Source: Corynebacterium frankenforstense
Lineage (GTDB): Bacteria > Actinomycetota > Actinomycetes > Mycobacteriales > Mycobacteriaceae
DNA length: 64,000 nt
Direction of reading: 5' to 3'
Assembly (NCBI RefSeq): GCF_030211955.1
Contig: NZ_JASODI010000002.1
Span: 166,761 to 230,760 of the forward strand
Under the pieces are notes generated by a model. The model worked only from the letters and a program-made list of their open reading frames with translations. It had not been told where the DNA came from and made no database searches. Every line of letters begins with the position of its first letter. Within the stretch, counting starts at the first letter, position 1. Made by a program: the position numbers and the translations under genes. Shown here piece after piece: positions 38,900-46,454 of this stretch.

Positions 38900-40200
38900 C
38901 GGAGCGGGGCGACCAGGCCCCCGAGGTCTCCGCGCGCACGATCTTCGGGCTGGCGCTGCCGGCCCTCGGCGTGCTCGCGGCCACCCCGCTCTACCTGCTG
39001 CTGGACACGGCCGTCGTCGGCCGCCTCGGCGGCTTCGAGCTGGCCGCCCTCGGCGCCGGCACCACCATCCAGGCGCAGGTGACCACCCAGCTGACCTTCC
39101 TCAGCTACGGCACCACCGCCCGGGCCTCCCGCCTCTACGGCGAGGGCCGGCGCTCCGCCGCCATCGCCGAGGGCGTGCAGGCGACCTGGGTCGCCGTCGG
39201 CGTCGGGCTGCTGCTCGCGCTGATCATCGAGCTGTTCGCGCCGGTCTTCGCCGGCTGGCTGACCGGCTCGCCGGACGTCGCCGCCGAGGCCGCGCACTGG
39301 ATGAGCGTGGCCGCCCTGTCGATCCCGCTGACCCTGATCGTCATGGCGGGCAACGGCTGGCTGCGCGGCATCCAGGACACCCGCCGCCCGCTCTACTTCA
39401 CGCTGGCCGGCGTCCTCCCGGGCGCGGTGCTCGTGCCCTACCTGGTCGGGCACTTCGGCCTGGTCGGCTCCGCGTGGGCCAACGTCACCGGGACGTTCAT
39501 CACCGCCTGCTGTTTCCTGGTCGCGCTGGTGCGCAGCCACCGCGGCGACTGGCGCCCGCGCTGGCCGGTCATCCGCCGCCAGCTCGTGCTCGGCCGCGAC
39601 CTCATCGTGCGCTCGGCGAGCTTCCAGGTAGCCTTTCTCTCCGCCGCCGCGGTGGCCGCCCGCTTCGGCACCGCCTCCCTGGCCGCCCACCAGGTGATGC
39701 TCCAGCTGTGGAACTTCATCACGCTGGTGCTCGACTCCTTGGCCATCGCCGCGCAGACGCTGACCGGCGCCGCACTCGGCCGCGGCACCGTGGCGGCCGC
39801 CCGGCGCACCGGCCGGCGCATCACGGGCTACTCCGTGGTCTTCGCCGGCGTGCTCGGCGTCGTCTTCGCGCTCGGCGCCGGCGTGATCCCGCGGATCTTC
39901 ACCTCGGACGCGGCGGTGCTCGAGGCCATCGCCGGGCCCTGGTGGCTGATGATCGTCATGATCGTCATGGGCGGGGTGGTCTTCGCCCTGGACGGGGTGC
40001 TGCTGGGCGCCTCCGACGCGGTCTTCCTGCGCAACGCGACCATCCTCGCCGTGCTACTGGGCTTTTTGCCCGGGGTGTGGATCTCCTTCGCCGTCGACGG
40101 CGGGCTGACCGGCGTGTGGTGTGGCCTGGTGGCCTTCATCGGGCTGCGCATGGCCGCCGTGTGGTGGCGCTTCCGGTCCATGAAGTGGGCGGTGACCTAG
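38881..40200 (+). CDS. MATE-family efflux transporter (DinF-like)
   Basis: A 439-residue membrane protein with about twelve helices of the MATE/DinF family, exchanging cations for drugs or metabolites. The first helices contain LALPALGVLAATPLYLLLDTAVVGRLG, split by TP as is typical. The GTG start lies inside the DHH gene (19-bp overlap). The association rbfA-nrnA-dinF is common in actinobacteria. The substrate cannot be inferred. Confidence 0.88.
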   Translation: MSRRAVAERGDQAPEVSARTIFGLALPALGVLAATPLYLLLDTAVVGRLGGFELAALGAGTTIQAQVTTQLTFLSYGTTARASRLYGEGRRSAAIAEGVQATWVAVGVGLLLALIIELFAPVFAGWLTGSPDVAAEAAHWMSVAALSIPLTLIVMAGNGWLRGIQDTRRPLYFTLAGVLPGAVLVPYLVGHFGLVGSAWANVTGTFITACCFLVALVRSHRGDWRPRWPVIRRQLVLGRDLIVRSASFQVAFLSAAAVAARFGTASLAAHQVMLQLWNFITLVLDSLAIAAQTLTGAALGRGTVAAARRTGRRITGYSVVFAGVLGVVFALGAGVIPRIFTSDAAVLEAIAGPWWLMIVMIVMGGVVFALDGVLLGASDAVFLRNATILAVLLGFLPGVWISFAVDGGLTGVWCGLVAFIGLRMAAVWWRFRSMKWAVT

Positions 40201-40204
40201 ACCG

Positions 40205-41017
40205 GTGGTGGCACGCACGCTCTGGGCGGTCTCGGACCTGCACGCCGCGGTGCGCGCGAACCGCGCCCGCCTGGCGGAGCTGAGCCCCGACAACCCGCGC
40301 GACTGGTTGATCGTCGCCGGCGACGTCGCCGAGCGCCCGGCGGTGGTCACCGACATCCTCGCCGAGCTCGCCGCGCGCTATGCCAAGGTGATCTGGGTGC
40401 CCGGCAACCACGAGCTGTTCGCCCGCTCGACGGACCGCGCCCGCGGCCGCCAGCGCTACGACGAGCTCGTCCAGGCCTGCCGCGGACTCGGCGTGGTCAC
40501 CCCGGAGGACCGCTACCCGGTCTTCGACGGGGTGACCGTCTGCCCCCTTTTCACGCTCTACGACTACTCCTTCCGGGTGGCCGGCCTGTCGGTGGAGGAG
40601 GCCCTGGCCCGGGCGCGCGCCCGCCAGATCGTCATGACCGACGAGTACTCGATCGCCCCCTTCGTCGACGTGCGCGCCTGGTGCTGGGACCGCCTGGCCT
40701 ACTCGGTGCGCCGGCTCTCCCGGGTCACCGGCCCGACCGTACTGGTCAACCACTGGCCCCTCGTCCAGGAGCCGACGCTGCGCATGGCGCTGCCCGAGCT
40801 GGCCCTGTGGTGCGGCACCCGGCACACCCGCGACTGGGCGCGCCGGTACAACGCCCGCGCGGTCGTCTACGGCCACCTGCACATGCCCGGCACGGTCACC
40901 GTCGACGGCGTCGCGCACCACGAGGTCTCGCTCGGCTACCCACGCGAGTGGCGCCCGCGCCGCGGCCTCGCGCGGTCCTGGCCGTACCCGTTACTGCGGG
41001 AGAGGGACGCCTCATGA
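40205..41017 (+). CDS. Metallophosphoesterase (PptH-like phosphopantetheine hydrolase)
   Basis: A 270-residue calcineurin-like enzyme with all metal motifs: AVSDLHAA, VAGDVAE, VPGNHE, VNHWPL and YGHLH. In Mycobacterium tuberculosis the neighbour of pptT (PptH, Rv2795c) strips phosphopantetheine from carrier proteins and opposes PptT; the same adjacency here suggests the same job. This is inference from position and family. GTG 40205 or GTG 40208 could start it. It overlaps pptT by 4 bp. Confidence 0.85.
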   Translation: MVARTLWAVSDLHAAVRANRARLAELSPDNPRDWLIVAGDVAERPAVVTDILAELAARYAKVIWVPGNHELFARSTDRARGRQRYDELVQACRGLGVVTPEDRYPVFDGVTVCPLFTLYDYSFRVAGLSVEEALARARARQIVMTDEYSIAPFVDVRAWCWDRLAYSVRRLSRVTGPTVLVNHWPLVQEPTLRMALPELALWCGTRHTRDWARRYNARAVVYGHLHMPGTVTVDGVAHHEVSLGYPREWRPRRGLARSWPYPLLRERDAS

Positions 41018-41718
41018 GCCACCACGGTCTCTTCGCCCCGGGCCTCTTCCCGGAGGCGGCCTCATACTGCTACGTCATCACGGAGAAGGCGCCCTCCAGG
41101 CCGAGCCTGGAGAACTACCTGAACCTGCACCCGCTCGAGCAGGGCCTCGTCTCGCACGCCGTGGCCAAACGCAAGGCCGAATTCGGCGACGCCCGCTGGT
41201 GCGCCCACACCGCCCTGGCGGATCTGGGCGGGCCGGCGGACCCGATTCTGCGCGGCGAGCGGGGCATGCCCCTGTGGCCAGCCGGCTACACCGGCTCGAT
41301 CACCCACACCGACGGGCTGCGCGCGGCGGTGGCTGTGGCGCGCTCCCGCGCGGTCTCCGTCGGCCTCGACGCCGAGCCCAATGAGGCGCTCGGCGACGAC
41401 GTGCTCGGCGCCATCGCCCGGCCCGGGGAGCTCTCCCGGCTCGAGCGGCTGCGTGCCGCCGGGGTGGCCAACCCGGACCGGCTGCTCTTCTGCGCCAAGG
41501 AGGCCACCTACAAGGCCTGGTTCCCGCTGACGCGGCGCTTCCTCGAGTTCGACCAGGCGGAGATCGATCTGCGCGCCGACGGCACGTTCATCTCCTACCT
41601 GCTGGTGCGCCCCACACCCGTCGCCCTCATCGAGGGCCGCTGGGTGGAGGCCGCGGGCTACGTGGTCGCCACCACCGCGGTGCGCCGGGTGGTCTCCCGG
41701 CGCTACCTGCACCGGTGA
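41014..41718 (+). CDS. pptT: 4'-phosphopantetheinyl transferase (PptT/EntD type)
   Basis: Transfers phosphopantetheine from CoA to acyl- and peptidyl-carrier domains, needed for FAS-I and for Pks13-type mycolate condensation in corynebacteria. It has 234 residues. GERGMPLWPAGYTGSITHT, VGLDAEPNEAL (Mg2+ ligands) and CAKEATYKAWFP are the Sfp/EntD signatures. ATG 41014 overlaps the phosphoesterase stop, so both opposing enzymes are co-translated. An accessory locus separates it from truB. Confidence 0.9.
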   Translation: MSHHGLFAPGLFPEAASYCYVITEKAPSRPSLENYLNLHPLEQGLVSHAVAKRKAEFGDARWCAHTALADLGGPADPILRGERGMPLWPAGYTGSITHTDGLRAAVAVARSRAVSVGLDAEPNEALGDDVLGAIARPGELSRLERLRAAGVANPDRLLFCAKEATYKAWFPLTRRFLEFDQAEIDLRADGTFISYLLVRPTPVALIEGRWVEAAGYVVATTAVRRVVSRRYLHR

Positions 41719-41785
41719 GGCGCGCTGGGCAGGGCGACGTTGCTGGGGCAAAACATACAGCGTTGGCGCATGTTTCCCGAACCCG

Positions 41786-41814
41786 TTGCGAAGACCTCCA
41801 GGTCTCTGTAGTAT
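41786..41814 (+). promoter_or_regulatory. Promoter of the accessory peptide locus (TTGCGA - 17 bp - TAGTAT)
   Basis: TTGCGA (41786-41791) and TAGTAT (41809-41814) are spaced by 17 bp; an overlapping TATACT (41812-41817) is an alternative -10. It is the only promoter-like sequence before the frameshifted secreted-peptide gene. Confidence 0.6.
41792..41805. promoter_or_regulatory. Palindrome in the promoter spacer (possible operator)
   Basis: AGACCT (41792-41797) and AGGTCT (41800-41805) form a perfect inverted repeat with a 2-base centre. It lies exactly between the -35 and -10 boxes, where a bound repressor would block RNA polymerase. Confidence 0.45.
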
Positions 41815-41849
41815 ACTTCACTAAAAATTTCGTAGGGGAGGAAGATTAC

Positions 41850-42495
41850 ATGAATATGCCTCTGCACAACGGTTCCTATCCCAGGTCACAGTGGTGGTCT
41901 TGGCGATCTCAGTATTGACTGGGTCGGGTCTTGGTGTCGCTGGGAACGCGGTTGCGGAAGAGGTTGTGGCCAGTGGAAGCTGCGCGAGTGTCGCGGAGGT
42001 GAGCAACGAGCCGATGGGCGCAGAGACGGTGGAACGTGAGATCCAGTATCTTCAGGGCAGTACTGTGCTGGAGCAAGCGGACTTGGCTTCACTCGGGTCC
42101 TACGAGAACCACATTGGGGCTGTCATTCAGACTGACTCGGGGGGAGAAACTGCACGCTGTGGCGGGACGTGACGAAAATGATGCAATTACGGTAGTCAGG
42201 CCGCTCAGCGGGGCGGATGGCGTAAGAGTCATCAAGTCCTCAAATCAGAACGGCTCACTGGTCGTGGATGAGGTTAGCCAGCACGGGGCGATGCTCTTGA
42301 ACTCTGGGCACTGTGCCAGGTTTGATCAAGGCTGCCTGGACCGTGTGAAGGAGGATAGATGTGCTAGGGGGGAATTGTGGCTGGGCGTTTTGGAATCCAG
42401 TTGTGATGGGTGCCTGCCTTTTCGCACAGTGCATGACGCTGTACTACAACTGCTGTGAGGAGTTCAACGCGTCGGACCCGACCGATCCGGACTGA
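41850..42495 (+). pseudogene. Frameshifted precursor of a secreted cysteine-rich peptide (bacteriocin-like)
   Basis: No single frame covers this gene, but joining frames gives a coherent secreted protein of about 215 residues. A strong AGGGGAGG precedes ATG 41850. After 10-14 codons the frame must shift (for example one C added at CCC 41880-41882) to read a signal peptide (VVVLAISVLTGSGLGVAG, then NAVAEE). The frame then breaks at a six-G run (42139-42144) and again at a second (42367-42372). Removing one G from each keeps one continuous frame to TGA 42493-42495. The C-terminus has eight cysteines in the pattern C-x6-C-x8-C-x4-C-x12-C-x4-C-x6-CC, with CGWAFWNPVVMGACLFAQC. This layout resembles halocin C8-like and other disulfide-rich bacteriocin precursors, but I cannot name a family. 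Alternatively GTG 42361, 6 bases after AAGGAGG, could make only the last 44 residues. GC content is visibly lower than around it. Confidence 0.6.
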
Positions 42496-42521
42496 CGGCC
42501 GGCGGGAGAGGAAGGTGGACC

Positions 42522-42935
42522 GTGGTCAGCAGATCTCTGCTCTATCCGGCCGGTGCATCCGTGGCCTTCGCGTTGGCCGTGACAACGGTGCTCAGGTACG
42601 TCGGTAGCTCAGCGGGCTACGTGAATCAGCCCCAGGCACTGTTGAGCGTCACCGCACTGTGTTGTATGGGGCTCGCCTGTGCCGACATCGCGCTCTCCGC
42701 GATCGCCGCAGGGTCTCGGGAACAGCGGTGGCGCCGCTGTGGCCGAATTGTTTCGGCCGGTGCAGCTATCGCTGCCGCAGTGGTCGCTGCGGCAATGGAA
42801 TTCTGGAATTTCGAAGCGTTTTGGGCGATGATTCTCGGGGTCTTCATCTATTCGGGTGTTCTCGTCTGGAAACGGGGTTCGGGCTCTTTCCGGAAACCGC
42901 GAGGGGCGCCAGACGGAACGGCGGACGCTCAGTGA
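42522..42935 (+). CDS. Four-helix membrane protein next to the cysteine-rich peptide
   Basis: I do not recognise this 137-residue protein. It has four hydrophobic segments (about residues 5-26, 40-63, 75-95 and 97-117) and a basic C-terminal tail. GTG 42522 follows GAGAGGAAGG by about 7 bases. It begins 26 bases after the peptide gene, on the same strand and without a separate promoter, so co-expression is likely. Small membrane proteins in this position often give immunity to, or help export, a bacteriocin; that is inference only. It converges with truB 33 bases away. Confidence 0.65.
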   Translation: MVSRSLLYPAGASVAFALAVTTVLRYVGSSAGYVNQPQALLSVTALCCMGLACADIALSAIAAGSREQRWRRCGRIVSAGAAIAAAVVAAAMEFWNFEAFWAMILGVFIYSGVLVWKRGSGSFRKPRGAPDGTADAQ

Positions 42936-42968
42936 GGTTTTCGGGTCGGCAGGTGGCGGCCACCCGCC

Positions 42969-43856
42969 TCACGTCAGTGTCGACGGGCGCGCCACGAAGA
43001 CCGTGGCCAGGCGCCTGCCCTTCTCGCGCACCAGGGCGACCGCCCGGCCGTCCGGGCCCACCGCCGCGTGCACCCCGGCAAGCCCGCGGGGCTCGAGCCA
43101 CTTGCCCTGCGCCAGTGCCGCGTACTCCTCGTCGGTCACCTCGAGCGCCCGGTAGCAGCGCTTCAGCGCCTCGTCGAGGCTCAGCGACAGCCGGGGCCGC
43201 TCGGCGAGCTCCTCCAGCGTGACCGCGTCGGCCAGCGAGAACGTCCCCAGCTCCGTGCGCCTCAGCCGGGTCAGGTGCCCGCCGAGGTCGCGGGCCAGCG
43301 CCCGGATGTAGGTGCCCGAGGAACAGTCGACCTCCACGTCGACGTCGTCGCCGCGGCGCTCAAGCACCTCGAAGCGGCTGACGGTCACCGGGCGGGCGGG
43401 GATCTCGACGGCCTCGCCGTCGCGCACCCGGGCGTAGGCCCGTTTGCCGTCGATCTTGATCGCCGAGACCGCCGCGGGAACCTGCATGATCTCGCCGGTG
43501 AGCTTTCGCACCCCGGCCGCCAGCGCGGCGTCGTCAAGCGGGCGCGTGCGCCCGGTCACCTCGCCCTCGGCGTCGTCGGTGTCGGTGCGCACGCCCAGGC
43601 GCACCGTCGCGGCATACGACTTCGTCGCCGCGGTCAGGTGCGCCAGGAACTTCGTGCCGCGGTTGACGCCGAGCACGAGCACGCCGGTGGCCATCGGGTC
43701 CAGCGTGCCGGCGTGGCCGACCTTGCGGGTGCCCAGCGCGCGGCGCACGCGGGCGACGACGTCGTGGGAGGACATCCCGGCCGGCTTGTCCACGACCACG
43801 AGGCCGGAGTCGGCCAGGGGGTCGGTGGAGGCGGCGGGGGAGGAGGAAGCAGTCAT
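42969..43856 (-). CDS. truB: tRNA pseudouridine(55) synthase
   Basis: Makes pseudouridine-55 in the T-loop of tRNAs. It has 295 residues. The catalytic aspartate is in VGHAGTLDPMATG (Asp53), with GMSSHDVVARVRR before it and SGTYIRALARDLG later. A C-terminal PUA-like extension is present. ATG 43856 fits a leaderless -10 (TAGACT) 7 bases upstream; the frame stays open far beyond that. It diverges from ribF with 45 bp between starts. Confidence 0.94.
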   Translation of the reverse strand: MTASSSPAASTDPLADSGLVVVDKPAGMSSHDVVARVRRALGTRKVGHAGTLDPMATGVLVLGVNRGTKFLAHLTAATKSYAATVRLGVRTDTDDAEGEVTGRTRPLDDAALAAGVRKLTGEIMQVPAAVSAIKIDGKRAYARVRDGEAVEIPARPVTVSRFEVLERRGDDVDVEVDCSSGTYIRALARDLGGHLTRLRRTELGTFSLADAVTLEELAERPRLSLSLDEALKRCYRALEVTDEEYAALAQGKWLEPRGLAGVHAAVGPDGRAVALVREKGRRLATVFVARPSTLT

Positions 43857-43863
43857 GGGCACG

Positions 43864-43869
43864 AGTCTA
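43864..43869 (-). promoter_or_regulatory. -10 element (TAGACT) for truB, leaderless
   Basis: TAGACT on the minus strand ends 7 bases before the ATG at 43856. Confidence 0.5.
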
Positions 43870-43888
43870 GAAAGCGTGCGTGATGCTC

Positions 43889-43894
43889 TAGTCT
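43889..43894 (+). promoter_or_regulatory. -10 element (TAGTCT) for ribF, leaderless
   Basis: TAGTCT is followed by 7 bases and the GTG at 43902. Confidence 0.5.
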
Positions 43895-43901
43895 GGTGGG
43901 C

Positions 43902-44867
43902 GTGACTGTGTGGTACGGAATGACCAGTGTGCCCTCCGATCTGGCCGGATGCGTGGTGACCGTCGGCGTCTTCGACGGCGTGCACCGCGGCCACCGTGCG
44001 CTGATCGAGGCGGCGGTGCGCCGCGCCCGCGAGCTCGGCGTGCCCGCGGTGATGTGCACCTTCGACCCGCACCCGATCTCCGTTTTCCTGCCGGACAAGG
44101 CGCCCACGCAGCTGACCAGCCTCGACGAGCGCGTCCGGCTGGCCGGTGAGCTCGGTGTCGACGACGTGCTGGTGGTCAACTTCACCCACGAGCTCGCCGG
44201 GCTCGACGCCCGGCACTACTTCCGCTCGTTGATCTGCGACGTCCTGCGCGCCCGCGCCGTCTTCGTGGGCGAGAACTTCACCTTCGGCCGCGACGCGGCC
44301 GGCACCTCGCAGACGCTGCGGGAGCTGGGCGACGAGTACGGCGTGGAGGTCGAGGTAGTCGACCTCGTCCACGACGGCGGGCGCCGGCTGTGCTCCTCGT
44401 TGGTGCGCGAGTACCTCGCCGCCGGCGACGTCGCGGGCGCGGACTGGGTGCTCGGCCGCGACTTCTCCGTCACCGCCAAGATCGTGCACGGCGCCGGGCG
44501 CGGGGGAGCCCAGCTGGGCTACCCGACGGCCAACCAGTACTTCCCGGAGTCGATGGCGCTGCCCGCCGACGGCGTCTACGCCGGCTGGCTCACCGTCGTC
44601 GACGAGGGCCCCGTCGACGGCGACATGGAGCCCGGGGTGCGCTACCCGGCGGCGATCTCCGTGGGCACCAACCCGACCTTCGGCGAGGACCCGCGCAGCG
44701 TGGAGAGTTTCGTCATCGGCCGCGACGCGGACCTCTACGGGCACACCGCCCGCGTCGAGTTCGTCGCCCACCTGCGCGACATGGTCAAGTTCAACGGCGT
44801 CGACGAGCTGCTCGAGGCGATGGGCCGCGACGTCGAGCGCGCCAGGGAGCTCCTCGGGGTCGACTGA
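43902..44867 (+). CDS. ribF: Bifunctional riboflavin kinase/FAD synthetase
   Basis: Makes FMN and FAD from riboflavin. It has 321 residues. The N-terminal adenylyltransferase domain has VTVGVFDGVHRGH, CTFDPHP and VGENFTFGRDAAG. The C-terminal riboflavin kinase domain has GRGGAQLGYPTAN and the GDMEPGVRYPAAISVGTNPTF region. GTG 43902 is chosen from leaderless spacing. Confidence 0.95.
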   Translation: MTVWYGMTSVPSDLAGCVVTVGVFDGVHRGHRALIEAAVRRARELGVPAVMCTFDPHPISVFLPDKAPTQLTSLDERVRLAGELGVDDVLVVNFTHELAGLDARHYFRSLICDVLRARAVFVGENFTFGRDAAGTSQTLRELGDEYGVEVEVVDLVHDGGRRLCSSLVREYLAAGDVAGADWVLGRDFSVTAKIVHGAGRGGAQLGYPTANQYFPESMALPADGVYAGWLTVVDEGPVDGDMEPGVRYPAAISVGTNPTFGEDPRSVESFVIGRDADLYGHTARVEFVAHLRDMVKFNGVDELLEAMGRDVERARELLGVD

Positions 44868-44886
44868 GCCGCGCGGTGACGGCGGT

Positions 44887-44892
44887 TAGACT
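44887..44892 (+). promoter_or_regulatory. -10 element (TAGACT) for the nucleoside hydrolase, leaderless
   Basis: TAGACT is followed by 8 bases and the ATG at 44901. Confidence 0.5.
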
Positions 44893-44900
44893 GGGGCGCC

Positions 44901-45851
44901 ATGACGAAGAAGATCATCCTGGACCTGGACACCGGCGTCGACGACGCCCTCGCGCTCGCCTACGCCCTCGGCTCGCCGGAGCTCGAGCTCATCGGCGTGA
45001 CCGGCACCTACGGCAACGTGCTCGTCGAGCAGGGCGTGGCCAACGACCTCGCGCTGCTGGACCTCTTCGGCCACCCCGAGGTGCCCGTCTACGCCGGACT
45101 GCCGCACGCCAGCGACCGCGACGGCTTCGAGGTCCTGGAGATCTCCTCGTTCATCCACGGCGCCAACGGCGTCGGCGACGTCGAGCTGCCCGCCTCCGGG
45201 CGCAGCCCCGAGGAGAAGCCCGCCGTGGACTTCCTCGTCGAGTCGGTGCGCGAGTACGGCGACGACCTGGTCATCGTGCCCACCGGCCCGTCGACCAACA
45301 TCGCGGCGGCCATCGAGGCCGACCCGGAGTTCGCCGAGAAGGCCCACATCGTGCTCATGGGCGGCGCCCTGATCGTGCCCGGCAACGTCAGCGCCTGGGC
45401 CGAGGCCAACATCAACCAGGACCCGGCGGCCAGTGACCTGATGTTCCGCCGTGCCAGGGACGTCACCATGGTCGGCCTGGACGTGACCCTGCAGACCCTG
45501 CTGACCTACGAGGACACCGCCAAGTGGCGCGAGCTGGGCACCGAGGCGGCCACCAAGCTGGCCGACATCACGGACTACTACATCAAGGCCTACGAGACGA
45601 CGGCCCCCTACCTGGGCGGCTGCGGCCTGCACGACCCGCTGGCCGTCGGCGTGGCCGTCGACGAGTCCCTGGTTGACCTGCTGCCCGTCAACATGAAGGT
45701 CGACACCGAGGGCGAGACCCGCGGGCGCACCATCGGCGACGAGGAGCGCCTCTCCGAGAAGGACAAGACCGCGCGCGTGGCCGTCGGCGTCGACGCCGAG
45801 CGATTCCTGGCTGAGCTCATGGAGCGCATCGGCCGCGTCCTCGCGGATTAG
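44901..45851 (+). CDS. Nucleoside hydrolase (IunH family)
   Basis: Hydrolyses ribonucleosides to base and ribose for salvage. In the 316-residue protein the Ca2+/ribose-binding N-terminus DLDTGVDDALAL is clear. IVLMGGALIVPGNVSAWAEANI and GLHDPLAVGVA complete the active site. Purine versus pyrimidine preference cannot be decided by eye. It has its own leaderless -10 and is followed by a G/C hairpin before rpsO. Confidence 0.9.
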   Translation: MTKKIILDLDTGVDDALALAYALGSPELELIGVTGTYGNVLVEQGVANDLALLDLFGHPEVPVYAGLPHASDRDGFEVLEISSFIHGANGVGDVELPASGRSPEEKPAVDFLVESVREYGDDLVIVPTGPSTNIAAAIEADPEFAEKAHIVLMGGALIVPGNVSAWAEANINQDPAASDLMFRRARDVTMVGLDVTLQTLLTYEDTAKWRELGTEAATKLADITDYYIKAYETTAPYLGGCGLHDPLAVGVAVDESLVDLLPVNMKVDTEGETRGRTIGDEERLSEKDKTARVAVGVDAERFLAELMERIGRVLAD

Positions 45852-45860
45852 CGGACCCGT

Positions 45861-45892
45861 CGGCCCCGGATTAGGTCGCCCGCCCGGGGCCG
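45861..45892 (+). terminator. Hairpin between the nucleoside hydrolase gene and rpsO
   Basis: CGGCCCCGG (45861-45869) pairs perfectly with CCGGGGCCG (45884-45892) across a 14-base loop. TGTT follows immediately. Confidence 0.5.
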
Positions 45893-45895
45893 TGT

Positions 45896-45901
45896 TAGCC
45901 T
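45896..45901 (+). promoter_or_regulatory. Possible -10 element (TAGCCT) for rpsO
   Basis: TAGCCT just after the hairpin would give a leader of about 115 nt before rpsO. That leader contains GACTGC/GCAGTC complementarity that might take part in S15 autoregulation. Confidence 0.35.
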
Positions 45902-46022
45902 GGTCGACGGTCTTTGACGCGACTGCGGTCCACAGCAGTCCGACCCGCCCGCCGCGCGCCGGCCTGAAGCCGCCGCCGCGGGCAGCACTTTCATGTGGAC
46001 TGAAATAAGAGGAGATTCTCTC

Positions 46023-46292
46023 ATGGCTCTGAGCACCGAGAAGAAGCGCGAGATCCTGTCCGAGTTCGGCCTGCACGAGACCGACACCGGCTCCCCGGAG
46101 GCCCAGGTGGCCCTCCTGACCGAGCGCATCACCAACCTGACCGAGCACCTGAAGACGCACCACCACGACCACCACTCGCGTCGTGGCCTGCTGCTCATGG
46201 TCGGTCGTCGCCGCGGCCTGCTGAAGTACCTGGCCGAGACCAACATCGACCGCTACCGCGACCTGATCAAGCGTCTGGGCCTGCGCCGCTAG
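46023..46292 (+). CDS. rpsO: 30S ribosomal protein S15
   Basis: Primary 16S rRNA-binding protein of the 30S platform, 89 residues. The hallmark region [25 protein letters not shown] is present in full. The ATG follows AGGAGA by 7 bases. The rpsO-pnp order is conserved, but here a hairpin and a separate -10 element lie between them. Confidence 0.96.
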   Translation: MALSTEKKREILSEFGLHETDTGSPEAQVALLTERITNLTEHLKTHHHDHHSRRGLLLMVGRRRGLLKYLAETNIDRYRDLIKRLGLRR

Positions 46293-46307
46293 GCTCCACC
46301 CGCTTGC

Positions 46308-46344
46308 AAGACCCTGTCACCCACCCAGTGGGCGGCGGGGTCTT
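46308..46344 (+). terminator. Terminator/attenuator hairpin between rpsO and pnp
   Basis: AAGACCC (46308-46314) pairs with GGGTCTT (46338-46344), and CCCAC/GTGGG-type pairing can form inside. CGCG follows rather than a T-run, so read-through into pnp is likely. Confidence 0.55.
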
Positions 46345-46359
46345 CGCGTACCCGGGTGA

Positions 46360-46365
46360 TACAGT
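46360..46365 (+). promoter_or_regulatory. -10 element (TACAGT) for pnp
   Basis: TACAGT lies just after the rpsO hairpin and would give a leader of about 85 nt before the pnp start. Confidence 0.4.
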
Positions 46366-46454
46366 GGTCGGCGTCGTAAGCAGAGACTATGCACAGCACA
46401 CGACCGGCGGCACCGATGATCGCCGTACCACGATCCCTAAGGAGGGGACCTTTC

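Noticed and set aside
42139..42372. Programmed ribosomal frameshifting at the two six-G runs
   Set aside because: Two +1 shifts plus a third shift upstream, with no stimulatory structure or slippery heptamer that I can see, make programmed shifting less likely than indels or phase variation. Not excluded.
41719..42968. Insertion sequence or phage remnant
   Set aside because: No transposase, integrase, terminal inverted repeats or target duplications are visible; only the peptide gene and the membrane protein gene are present.
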